Part shown: one piece after another, positions 53,794 to 64,000 of the stretch
Layout: the number at the start of each line of letters is the position of its first letter
Position numbering within the stretch: position 1 is the stretch's first letter
Assembly: GCA_026874595.1 (NCBI GenBank)
Contig: CM049320.1
Location: forward strand, 14,862,488 to 14,926,487
Direction of reading: 5' to 3'
DNA length: 64,000 nucleotides
Source of the DNA: Sipunculus nudus
Taxonomy: Eukaryota > Annelida > Sipuncula > Golfingiida > Sipunculidae
Made by a program: the position numbers and the translations under genes
The notes under the pieces: model-generated
Database searches by the model: none
What the model was told of the DNA's origin: nothing
Seen by the model: only the letters and a program-made list of their open reading frames with translations

Positions 53794-54563
53794 CGTATAT
53801 CCCCGCAATCGCTCAGATTCAAATTCACCTAAAAATAACGATCCATTAGAAATTTTTTTCCATCCTTTTCTGGCCCATAATCCACTTTATTTTTCTTTTG
53901 AAAAGTATATACTGACCACTTTTAAAGAGACAGTGTAGGAAAACTAATATATACATGGTAACATGGACGGGCCATCTAATAGGAAAACATGTAACAGTCG
54001 TAAGATAGTTTTGTGTATTTTCTATTACACGTTTGGAGGGATTTAAGTTTTTGTATTCAGTCATAATTTCTCGGAATATTTTACTAATTTAAATTACAGC
54101 GTGTGGCCAATTCAATAAATATATATAAGAAATCATAAAATTTATATATCAGATTATGTAACTGCTGTCACCGTTGTCAGTGTGTACATCCTTTGAATAG
54201 TCTTGGTTAAAACAAAGATGAACGACATAGGTTTTCCGTTTAACCTAATTAAAACCCCTCATCATTATGTAAAATCATCTCCAGAATTGAACATTGTCCA
54301 TTTTATTCAATATTTTCTCGCATTACATGGTGCACAATTAATAAAAGATGGAAACCCAGGTACTCCCTGTATATTTTATATATTCATTTATATTCTTTGT
54401 GCCTAACAGGGTCAAGTAGTACACCTGGATCCCGATAGATAAAGGTGTGGTCTTAGAGAATGTGAATCAGAGACTGCCACACACATATTTGTCTGTATTG
54501 CATTAAGACAGCAGAAGAAGTTTTACGCTCGTCGAGCAGCTACAGGTTACTGTGGTTAAGACC
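53794..54563. other. No gene seen
   Basis: Frames at 53846-54064 (minus) and 54203-54406 (plus) have no motif. Confidence 0.45.
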
Positions 54564-54899
54564 TCAGCCCTGCGCGCTCCCTAAGCATGTTCTCTGAGCC
54601 AACAGACTTGATGCCACACCAAGCCAAGCAGAGAGCCGCGAGAGGCCGCCACCGTACATCCCGAACCGGTGACCTTTTAGGAAGGCTACAGCATCCACAG
54701 CCACAAAGGCAGAAACAACCGACATTCCCTCCACCGATCCCAGCAGCGGATACCCAGCCATGCCATTCGAGAGCCGAACTCGATCATTGTGAACGACAGT
54801 GTTTCGAGACGCATCGCCTTTATACCTGCTGTTTCGGCCATTGGACCGTATAACCAGTTTCCCCTTAGGACACACTTGGCAGTTCCCGACAGTTCCTGA
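54564..54899. other. GC-rich coding-like island, strand uncertain
   Basis: The DNA is much richer in G+C and CpG than its surroundings. On the plus strand, a frame opens after a splice-acceptor-like CCTTTTAG (ending 54680). It runs 72 residues to a TGA at 54897, with codon-like third positions, ending IAFIPAVSAIGPYNQFPLRT then HLAVPDSS. On the minus strand one frame stays open across the whole island (54875 to 54564, 103 residues from a GTG), including KGHRFGMYGGGLSRLSAWLG. Either could be real and neither was recognised. The island shares GATGCCACACCAAGCCAAGC (54611) with the island at 46643, with two differences. Confidence 0.3.
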
Positions 54900-56298
54900 C
54901 AGTTAAAAAATAAAAACGAGCATTTTTCGAGGCTTGCCGACAGAGGAGTTGCGTCACAAAAAATAAGTGGTAGCACCTTCAGTTATAACAGAGATACGTT
55001 ATATAAAAGTACAAAATACTCATTGTATAATATTAACTGGGGGTTTGATGATATTGATTAAACTTCATATTATATTAGTTAACCTTTTTTTTCATAAAAT
55101 GAAACGTTGTCGCGCAAAGTTTAAGCAAACCGTGATGTGTTTGTAATAATAATATTATAAAACACGTTGAATAATAACGATCGTCAGATTTCCAATTTCC
55201 TTTCATTTCACTCGTTGTGTTTTATGGCCTTAAATGCTTCTGTCATTGCCATGGTCATTTTCTTTTGACAGAATATAAAAGCGAGATCAAACAAAGCTAA
55301 ACGAATACCACTAATCATTTTAAAGAAATTCAAACAAAAAACTCCAAATTCGTGAGCAACAGGAATGTTATTATGTTGACGTTCTAGATGGATAGTTCAA
55401 ACATGTGTAGCGGATTTAATTAGTAATTCAATCCCATATGCAGTCCTTATATTTCTCGGAATATTTTCTTATTTTGATTATCATGTGCCTTGTGGCATAT
55501 CCAATATGCATAAAAATCAGTAATATGATATAATAACGGCGTGTATAATATATCAGATGTCAACACCAATACCCTTTGAGAAGTCCTTTCTTTAAAGCAT
55601 AGTTGATCGAGATATAACTTTAAATATAAACGAATTCTGCGAGTTAAATATACAATTTTAAATGTCTTGATTCTCTTTATATTCACGACCTTTATAAAAC
55701 TCATATACAGAACTGAAATTGGCCACTTTTACAATACTTAGTATTTATCCCATTTTCATGATGCACAGTAATGAAAACAGTATACTTTCTAAACTGACAT
55801 ATATTCTTTGATGCAAGTGAAATTAGCATAGTCATTGAACATACGTCTGAGCAGCTACTTAGCGCCTCTTTAGTTAAAATTAACTAGCTGCTATATTTCA
55901 AACATGCTGCTTATTGCGACATCATAGTTTATTCTGTACACAAAATGTTAGCCTCCATGTAATACGAAAGGGATGGCCTCCGAGGACAGTATCTTCTTTC
56001 GAAGGGCGTTTGGTGGCCATTAGACGCACATTTTCTCAGAAGAACAGAAGAACGCTTTAGAATTGACCGCGCCGTCAATCGCAAAATATAGTTGGTTATA
56101 AAGACTCGCATTTGCACTTCAGCACACAGGACGCCCTATCGGTTACTAAATTGAGGAAAAAACAAGCAATTGCATCAATGAAAAAATAATGGAAGAAATA
56201 GCATCCGAAGTCCACTTTGATTTGATTGACATAATAGAACAGGGCACAGGATCAGGAAATCATTACACCCCTACGATACCAGACCACGATTTAAAGCT
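54900..56298. other. No gene seen
   Basis: AT-rich; minus-strand frames at 55447-55704 and 55929-56117 lack motifs. Confidence 0.5.
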
Positions 56299-56417
56299 GA
56301 GAGAGAGAGAGAGAGAGAGAAAGAGAAAGAGATGCAAGAATAGCCATACTTGTTCAATATATTAAAGGAATGGAACAAGAATACACTATGTATTCATATT
56401 ATTTTCTCTCTCTCACT

Positions 56418-56452
<35 letters not shown>

Positions 56453-56482
56453 CATTTATATATACATATATATCTATATATG
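56299..56482. repeat. (GA)n, (TA)n and (TG)n microsatellites
   Basis: (GA)n lies at 56299-56331, (TA)n at 56420-56448, and a TATATGTGTGTG run to about 56499. Confidence 0.85.
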
Positions 56483-56684
56483 TGTGTGTGCGTGTGTGTC
56501 ACCGGCCGTGAGTGGGTTGGCGCAAAGCTTTCCCTGACGTGCGAGTGGGTTCGGGAAATGGCGAGCTCCAAGACGAGAACACAAAGTGGTTGACCACGGT
56601 CGGTTGCGCGCAAAGCCAACTCTAATTGTAAAATATTAAACAAACAACAATAGTATTGTGATCGCAAATACACAGAAGGGTCGG

Positions 56685-56765
56685 TGATCGGCTGAAGCTC
56701 AAGCGATTGGCAATCATAAGCAGGTCATGGGTTCGATTCCCATCGGCAGTGAATCGGCTTTGGCA
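56685..56765 (+). mobile_element. tRNA-like SINE head with perfect B box
   Basis: The segment has AAGCTCAAGCGATTGG (A-box-like D-arm), then CATAAGCAGGTC, then GGGTTCGATTCCC. The last contains a perfect RNA polymerase III B box (GGTTCGATTCC) and forms a T-arm with stem ATGGG/CCCAT. The 5' and 3' acceptor strands do not pair, so it is not a functional tRNA gene. It is most likely the head of a tRNA-derived SINE whose 3' boundary was not found. Confidence 0.6.
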
Positions 56766-57112
56766 TATGTGGGTACTTATTTAATAAATGTACTCATAAA
56801 ATTAATGTCTGATTAAATGTAAAAACAATTGATCACCACATGTCCTGTTTCATGAATAACGACCACTTTAGACCTCTGCCGTTTACCATATATACTTCTA
56901 TGCAAGAACGACTTGCAGAAGACATGACAATGAACCATTCACCTACTCAGGTGATCACGTTGATGTTCTTGACTTGAGTTTTTATTTATTTTTAACAAAA
57001 CAAGGTGTTTCCAAGAACGTCCTAAAGGGTGTGTGTGAAAATATACGCTTTTATTCTTAATTTTTCTTCATAGTATATGTTTTGCCACTTTTAGAATTGC
57101 AAGACTGTCGGG

Positions 57113-57113
<1 letters not shown>
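56766..57113. other. No gene seen
   Basis: AT-rich, no organised sequence recognised. It may include the body of the SINE at 56685. Confidence 0.4.

Positions 57114-57209
<96 letters not shown>
57114..57209. repeat. Compound (TA)n(GA)n microsatellite
   Basis: (TA)n lies at 57114-57152, with a GTGTA junction, then (GA)n at 57158-57209. The order and the TGTG-type junction match the locus at 22733-22833. Confidence 0.95.
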
Positions 57210-57211
<2 letters not shown>

Positions 57212-57860
57212 AACATATCAATCACCTTTAAAACTATATATTTATATATGTATACTTTTTTTTTAGATATTTATAACTGCAGCAAATGTACTTATTTTCA
57301 TCTACTGAAATCAGTGACATATTTCTCCGCATATCAAATTTCACATTATATGAGTAATTAGATGTATCTGGCTTTGATGAAACGCGCTGTCCACTCAATT
57401 AATATCCATATTTTCGTTAATTAGGAATCATTAATTTTGTTATTGAAAAAGTTTAATCAAAGTGAATTTGATTTGTTTTAAGCATCTTGAACATGGTGAA
57501 CGAAATTTGCATTTACAAATTGGAATTAATTTCACAGATCAATTCAGGGCTTGAATTGTTAATATAAAAACCCATTCTTATCGATCAAATTTCAGGTATT
57601 GACTAAACATAATCATTTTACCAGGAAAGCATTACATTATGTTAGCCACAATAAAAAGACTTCATGTTTACCATAGGCTTTATATATACTAGTAAGCATA
57701 TACTTAATAAAGTTTTTTTTTCAGTAAATAGATTTATAGTTCCTTAGATACTTTTGGAAAGCCTGGGCCATATATTACAGATTACTCCGGGAGTATAAAT
57801 ATCTCTTATTCTAGTAGTTAAATTTCATATTTAGGGCAAATCCTAAAATGTGTAGTTCTC

Positions 57861-58006
57861 TGCCATTAAACGTTCCCGAATCCGGATCACGTGAATGATC
57901 CACACCAAAATCTAATCGCTTCATCTTTGGCCAATTTCCCGAATGATCTTAACATTTCGTGAGATTGTATTCATGATTGCAAGAGTTATGTTGTGAATAT
58001 AAACAT
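57861..58006 (+). mobile_element. Dispersed 3'-anchored repeat, family A, copy 3 (5'-truncated)
   Basis: It retains only the 3' half of family A: GAATCCGGATCACGTG, CCACACCAAAATCTAATCG, TTTGGCCAATTTCCCGAATG, TTCATGATTGCA and GTTATGTTGTGAA. It then passes into unique DNA. The missing 5' half with a preserved 3' end supports retrotransposition by target-primed reverse transcription. Confidence 0.65.
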
Positions 58007-60398
58007 GGTACTTCTGTACCTGGCCAAAACGAGCTTAAAAAAATTCTATTGGTACCTAAATGAAAGAAGATTTAAAATAATTCATAGACATCATTGTTAA
58101 TTTTACCGAACGGAAACGCAGCAGTTGGCCAAATTAATATCTCGGATTTGGTGCTGATTCATAAAAATGATTTAAATGAAAAATATTAGAGCATCGAATG
58201 AACATTTTTTTGTAACAAAAAAATTGCGTCATACAGAAACCAATGTATACCATTTTATACCAACCGTTGGCGTATAAGTGCTGCTGAGGCGGGAACCATT
58301 TATTCAAAGAAAAATATACAACATCATGATCATATGTCACATATGTTTAAATCATATATTATTCTTTCTGAAAATAAAAATGATTGAAATACAATGATAA
58401 AAATTTAATGTAAATAATCAGTCTGTTTTCTCACTGTTTGAGCATGCGGTTCATTTTCCTTTACGTTTTGTTTTAACAAGCGTCATACATTTTTCCGTTA
58501 TACTCGCTGACCTAGCTTGAATACACCACGAACATTCCGCAACGCTGAATTTTGGCCACATTCGTTTGTCAAATTTCCCTGCCTGTGGACCGACTGATTT
58601 GATGTTATTTCCCGAGGGCATGTCTTCGTAGTATAATGATTTAATTTAGAGTAAAATGGAATTGACATAAATACTGTGTTTTGTGGGAGTTAAATATAGC
58701 AATATGATAAAACAACATGATTACATGATTAATAGGAACAAATGACTATTGAGGAATATTATATGCTGGCATCGTCGGCACTGTTCGAGTCATATTCTAT
58801 GCGAATACATAATGTTACAGTAGCAAATTACTATCCGCTTGTCTTCGTGTAAAATTATACAAATGCTTTTTTTCAAAGACAAATACGTGCATGTCACATA
58901 ACTAATATGTTAAAATAAGATTAAATTATGCTAATTATACTATTCTCAAAGAAAAATCCGTATATTGATTCCAGTAAAGCCTACAAGCCCGTAGCTCAAT
59001 TCATACATATTGTGTAAAATGATAATTGAAAATCAAATTAAAGGTGTTGTTATTACTTTGGTTTATACCATATAATGCAACGTTATGCAAATCATCTCAA
59101 CAAGCATTCAAAATAAAGCGCAAATCGTAAAAAAGGAATTCGAATTCTAAGATGAACAATTCCTGTGAAATATATTTGATAACAGTATTCAGTTGCTCAC
59201 TGAAACGTCCCCATTGTACAAAATCGGATATCCTATTAACCGGCCTGCACGTCACAGGAGTTATTGGGGGAATATTTTATAGAGAATATAAAAAGGGTAC
59301 ACATATAAATATACAGTTCACGGAATCAGGGTGTGTGAACGCTTGGTTGTCATAGACTTGGTATAGTGTGAAGATGATTGGAATGAAAACGTGTTTCTAC
59401 TTTAGATTTTTTTATATGAGTTGCAGCCTTTACCTAGCCTAAGCTTATCACCGGTAATGGCTAAAATCACTTCTAAACCGATCCTAAAATAAGCCTAATA
59501 GTCTATCAATTTGTAATTACCGTGTCTTTGTGAAAACATTTTTTACCACCGATAGTTTTGCCTTTCTGTGTCATAATAATCAGAACGTCTTGATTCAGTC
59601 AAACGGATGAATATGTACAATGAATATATCTGCTAAATTTAACCTTCCCAATATACCAACCCCCATAGAAATATATTAAATGAACATTTCAGATACAGCG
59701 AATGCGGGGTGTATGGGTACCCATGGTTTTACTTCATGTTTGTGAAGAGGACATTCCTGCTTATGTTAGCTTTAGTCAAACGTTTATAATTACCTGACAG
59801 AGAAAGCATGCAGACTTATATTTCAGTTTACCATTTACTTTTTTTTAAATCACCAAGTAAACCTCATTTACGTTAAACGGTTCTGTTACCAGCCAATAAC
59901 CTAACAAGAGGGCGACAATGGCATTAACATTATGTCGAAGATTGATGGTATAATTGTGAGAATACGCCCGATAAATACATGGTATGACACCATTCAATAG
60001 TCCCAGAAACCATTTATGTCGCGGTTACAGGATATTTTGATGGGCAAGGGGATTTGTTATTGAATAACGTGTATTTTATATCAACTGGTGTCTCACAGCT
60101 AGTTCATGTTCTCTGTTTTCAATCTATTCAACATGGAATATGATTAGAACAAAAATCGGATGACCGTAATTTGAAGAAATTTGATCCTATATTTTATTGT
60201 ACAACTAGTCCCAATAGGGTCTCTAAGCAAAGGTTGTCATTTTATATTTTTCCACACCTGTATAAATTTGAGGCGTAGGTAATTTGAACTTGCAGAACAT
60301 GATGCTTTGCGGGCTGTATTCACACATGAAATTAACATGAAACCGTGTGTCAAGTTGTTGATACCCATCTGTACCGATATGTTGTTTGTTCCTATTCC
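58007..60398. other. No gene seen
   Basis: Strongly AT-rich. Frames at 58134-58340 (minus) and 59152-59355 (plus) have no motif. Confidence 0.5.
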
Positions 60399-60738
60399 GG
60401 TTCGTTCCCCGGCGTGGCTATGAGGGTGGGTGGTAGTGGCCCGTCCAAGGCCGGTGGTTTTCTCCGGGTTCGTTCCCCGGCGAGGCTATGAGGATGGGTG
60501 GTAGTGACCCGTCCAAGGCCGGTGGTTTTCTCCAGGTTCGTTCCCTGGCGTAGCTATGAGGGTGGGTGGTAGTGGCCCGCCCAAGGCCGGTGGTTTTCTC
60601 CGGGTTCGTTCCCTGGCGTAGCTATGAGGATGGGTGGTAGTGGCCCGTCCAAGGCCGGTGGTTTTCTCCGGGTTCGTTCCCCGGCGTGGCTATGAGGGTG
60701 GGTGGTAGTGACCCGTCCAAGGCCGGTTGTTTTCTCCG
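60399..60738 (+). repeat. 68-bp tandem array, five copies
   Basis: Units start GGTTCGTTCCCCGGCG or GGTTCGTTCCCTGGCG at 60399, 60467, 60535, 60603 and 60671, exactly 68 bases apart. They are GC-rich, unlike the flanks, and nearly identical, with variation at only a few sites (GTGGCT/GAGGCT/GTAGCT, GAGGGT/GAGGAT, GTGGCCC/GTGACCC). Every unit ends GGCCGGTGGTTTTCTCC or a near variant. Confidence 0.95.
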
Positions 60739-60865
60739 GGTCCTCCGGTTTCCCCCACCCTTACCAACTTCCGAACGCCAACATCACAACCATGGACAGT
60801 GCCTCGTATTAGTTATTATTACTAGTTGTACAGTCCATGTAAAATAAATAAAGTTTATTATATAT
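60739..60865 (+). mobile_element. 3' tail joined to the 68-bp array
   Basis: The sixth start diverges into GGTCCTCCGGTTTCCCCCACC, then a stretch with CAACCATGGACAGTG, and ends in AATAAATAAAGTTTATTATA. TTTTCTCCGGGT followed by CTCCGGTTTCCCCCACC is, from memory, a motif shared by many marine-invertebrate interspersed repeats. The tail carries two overlapping AATAAA hexamers (60843-60852). The array plus tail therefore looks like one element whose internal unit was amplified. Confidence 0.5.
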
Positions 60866-61164
60866 CTATAAAAATAGGCATCATTTGCGTTATCCTGCTA
60901 TAATTACTTTGGGCGTCCCTTTGTCACCAAGCTCTCTCTAGAGATTCTCGCCTGGACACTATCCTCGGGGTACTTTCGTGTCGTATCCCCGCACCCTAAT
61001 CTAACCCTGACAGTTTTTTTTCTCGAAGTTCCTCAAAACGGCTGATTGGGGCAGCCATTTGAGTACACACCACGATAACGTGTCGAATATTGATTTTCAG
61101 CTCTTTCCATTATTTACGGTCTACCTCATTATTTCCTGTCCATTCATGACCATTCATACCAGCG

Positions 61165-61245
61165 CACTGAGCTCTGACGTCATCCATTCTATGACATCAT
61201 CTATTAACCTGATATAAGACGGCCTGAAAATCACTGGCGCAGGTG
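61165..61245 (+). promoter_or_regulatory. CRE-CRE-TATA module 1
   Basis: Perfect CRE TGACGTCA (61175-61182), near-CRE TGACATCA (61192-61199) and TATAAG (61213-61218) are spaced as in a cAMP/ATF-responsive promoter. No coding exon was found just downstream. Confidence 0.3.
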
Positions 61246-61719
61246 TTTTCTTCCGTTCAGTGTAATTTATTCTGTGTTAAATGTTGGTACATTCAGGACG
61301 CTTTTGCAATTGACCTAATTTTGAACTCTATGTGACCTTAATCGCATATTTAAAAAAAAATGAATAATAATGAGCACAGCAGTTGTGAGCAACGAATCAG
61401 ATTAAATTTAGCAATGCAAACAGTCAATCGCCTAACAAATGCGCAATTTGCATAATTTGGACGACTCTCCGAAAAAGAACACGTAAAGTCTGTACTAGTA
61501 TTCCTGCCCCAGTATCCTCATATTTCTTCGGGATATTTTAAACGAATTTGATCAAATAAAAAGTTCTAGACCGCAGGTTGCAGAAGTTATTCCGCCTAAC
61601 CGGGTAAATAATAATATCTTACCTTGCACTGAATTCCTTTGAGACAAGTAACCCAATATTGGGAAAAACACTTTCCAGTGACTGCAATATATTAAACACT
61701 GGAGAACAGAGACTTAGCA

Positions 61720-61820
61720 ATTGATGACGTCAGTTAATCATACGCGAACGAACTTTGTGACGTCTTTCTGACGTCACTATAGTTCTATAAACAGCTTTCG
61801 CAACCATTGACATGGAAAGT
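61720..61820 (+). promoter_or_regulatory. CRE-CRE-TATA module 2
   Basis: TGACGTCA (61725-61732), TGACGTCT (61758-61765) and TGACGTCA (61769-61776) precede TATAAA (61786-61791). The predicted start, about 30 bases on, leads into a 13-codon frame only, so any transcript would be spliced or non-coding. Confidence 0.3.
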
Positions 61821-62869
61821 CTTCTGTGTAGGAGCGTTTATGGAGCTCATTAGCATAATTAGGTCAGAAAGGCGGGGCATAAGGACTGTGCTGGTTAGGT
61901 CGATTCTGTACGGTCAGTTACTTACACCCTTTTATTAAAGACAAAATTGATGGTAGAGCCGCCTCACCAAGAGTTTAACCAATATCTTATAATTGTATGT
62001 ATATTCTAGGACAAATATGAAATAAAAATCTATTAATATTCGAAATATAAGACGCAGACCGATTCACCTTTACGTATCCTACGCAAAATTCTGGAAAAGA
62101 ATTGTCAGTGAAACGTGAAATACGTGCATGTCCCCGGCTAAAATTCGAGAACTGCTATAATTACACTTACCGGATTTATAGCGAACTGGATTGGGAGAGC
62201 TGGCATATATATAAAAGACGACTTGGATGGCCCTTTTGCTGGCGTTTTCCTAGTGTATGCCGACATCGGTAACATTATTATATCAGTATAACTGGTTTAA
62301 CGTATGGTTTTTATGAGATGTCTCGACAAAATCGTGCGGCAGGGACACCTCTTTGGTCACAGTCTTGACCCAAACAAACTATTGGATAAAACGGAATGGT
62401 TTGAGGGTTAGCTCGTCAGGGCCTGTAAATCTTCATTGACACGTTTACCATAGAAATTCCTTATTTCACTTTGAGTGAGAGAGAGGGGGAGGGAGAGAGC
62501 ATTCCCCTTGGTAAAACGTGGTTGGAAATTCTGACATTCAGCTAATAAATAATAAAAAAAAATGGTAAAAATGGTAAAAATAAGAAGCCCATTGATTTAT
62601 TACTCGCCTATAAGGCTATATATATTGTGAACGCTTTTTTTGTATTTCCTCGCAAAATGCAAACTATTTACAATATTTTCTGAATATTAAACCCCAAGTG
62701 TGGTACCGTAACAATATGTCTACTCTACCTGAGGACACATAACAGAGAACATAGAACACACTGCATTCTGTAAGGAATATACAGACAACTGTCTGCTTAT
62801 CCTGTATTATTATTTGTTGTTGGAGGTAACCGCTTCCATGCTGTAATGCTAGCTCAACTAACTGTGTAA
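61821..62869. other. No gene seen
   Basis: AT-rich with no organised sequence recognised. Confidence 0.45.
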
Positions 62870-63195
62870 CATCAGAGGATTCGATTCAGGTTTCGGACAA
62901 GGTGATAGGGCAGTAGCACACACGCTTCTTCTAATTTTGTTTCCTAGTTCAGAGCCGGGAGATCGTGATTTCTAATCTCAGCCGAAGTGGTTAGAATTTC
63001 AAGGTCGGTCCCCACCCAGGGTGAGCGCTCTTCAGGCTCAGTGGGAAGACCATTCCCAACGACCATGTTTTCCTCACACACTCGTTCGTCTTTCGAGGTT
63101 TCTCGGTGATGTGACCAAGCCATGGGGACGATTTCACAACACGGACCCGCAGGTGCAGTTGTCACTGGGCCTGGGTGACACCAGGATACAGAAAT
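62870..63195 (+). mobile_element. tRNA-derived SINE, family D, plus-strand copy
   Basis: CAGCCGAAGTGGTTAGAATT (62980-62998) resembles the D-arm/A-box of a Leu- or Ser-type tRNA. The body from GGCTCAGTGGGAAGAC (63035) through CTCACACACTCG, CTTTCGAGGTTTCTCGGTG and AAGCC (to 63121) aligns with the minus-strand copy at 52030-52215. GGGTGACACCAGGAT near 63172 matches GGTTTACACCGGGAT of the other copy. The minus-strand frame at 62944-63300 (118 residues) is a by-product of this repeat, not a gene. Confidence 0.6.
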
Positions 63196-64000
63196 AATAT
63201 GATTGGAAGGAACATATTGCTGTACGATATTATGAAAGGTGATTAATAATAGTATATGCCGCGACGTGGCCTTAAAACTTACCAAATGAAAAACGAACAT
63301 GCATTATCAAAGATTCTCACCTAATTATTTTCAAAGTATAAAAAGAAAGAACAGATCTTCACACCCCTTGTATTTATCGGCTACGTATTGAAATACTTTT
63401 TTTTGTTTTTACATCCAGGTATCTATAAAGATAGCACACAAATTGCAGCAGCAAAATGAGATCACTTCATGTGTGATTTTCCCCGTTTTATACTAAAATT
63501 GATATTGTAACCAGAATTCTCGACTTCAAAGAGAAATGAATTCTATCACATTTTCCACTTGATCATGTAGAAAACCAGTTATTTCACCTAGTTTCAGGAC
63601 AAAGTAAACACTAAAGAACTAAGGCACAGCAGTTTGATGCCCGAAGTGGCCAATTTGATTACCTTAGTTCTCTTTGAATAACCTTCCTCCGATAAGCGAT
63701 ATCACGGAAACTTCTCACACACAAAGCATTGGTAATTGACTGGAAAAAAGATGGAATAATTGGCCTCTGGTTCAAGGGGCTCTTTTAACTGTCCTTTATA
63801 ATGCAAATCTATTATTTTCATTACATTTTCTGAAGGCGAAACTATTGTAATGAAATCTAGTTTTTATTTCACGCCTTAGGTGCATTTTATCAAGCTTCAA
63901 CTACCAAATTGTAAACGTGAATTTTTGCCACTGGGTGTGAAATCTCATCTGTGGGATTTCTCTAGAAGTTCGGGTTCCAGACTGAGAAGTAGTATTTTGG
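63196..64000. other. No gene seen
   Basis: AT-rich sequence to the window end; no coding block, repeat or RNA gene recognised. Confidence 0.5.

Noticed and set aside
56685-56765. Functional tRNA gene
   Set aside because: The T-arm and B box are good, but the acceptor strands do not pair, so a SINE head is more likely.
62944-63300. 118-residue minus-strand frame
   Set aside because: It runs antisense through a SINE-like repeat that also occurs at 52 kb, where the frame is not kept.

Overview
This window looks like intergenic or intronic nuclear DNA from an animal, most likely a marine invertebrate and possibly a mollusc. The clues are strong AT-richness and long (TA)n, (GA)n and (CA)n microsatellites. 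There are also many poly(G)/poly(C) tracts, several families of decayed mobile elements, and no operon-like packing of reading frames. The taxon is inferred from the style of the repeats, not from any marker gene. No complete protein-coding gene, rRNA, functional tRNA or CRISPR array can be supported. Nearly all long reading frames lie in simple repeats or are chance frames.

Bases 1-20000 hold copy 1 of a dispersed 3'-anchored repeat (1147-1425), a 145-bp foldback hairpin (4506-4650) and a coding-like minus-strand frame (6562-6900). They also hold a 540-bp polypyrimidine tract, a 28-bp minisatellite and an exact (CT)n(TA)n(GA)n palindrome at 12218-12305. Further right are a long inverted repeat (15440-16015), two non-autonomous DNA transposon relics and a possible solo LTR (19182-19559).

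Bases 20000-36000 hold a short CpG-rich reading frame starting ATGGCGGAC (20287-20460) that could be a first exon. The clearest mobile element is a decayed LINE on the minus strand (24499-about 26640) with recognisable reverse-transcriptase motifs and a terminal CTGTTCTGTTC-type 3' end. Three copies of a repeat carrying a CTCF-like motif follow (27851-30565). At 34220-35500 is a TA-flanked pogo/Tigger-like DNA transposon with a 38-residue remnant resembling a transposase N-terminus.

Bases 36000-64000 hold repeat copy 2 (41597-41905), a four-copy 109-bp tandem array, two GC-rich coding-like islands (46.5 kb and 54.6 kb) that share a short segment, and two MITEs, one with a perfect 5-bp target duplication. 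There are two diverged copies of a tRNA-derived SINE in opposite orientation (52.1 kb and 63.0 kb), another tRNA-like SINE head (56.7 kb) and repeat copy 3 (57861-58006). A five-copy 68-bp array with a polyadenylation-like tail lies at 60.4 kb, and two CRE-TATA modules lie at 61.2 and 61.8 kb. The window therefore reads mainly as a record of mobile-element decay. I found no obvious new multi-gene system. The items most worth a second look are the CTCF-like repeat family, the hidden 57-residue frame, the paired GC-rich islands and the tandem arrays.
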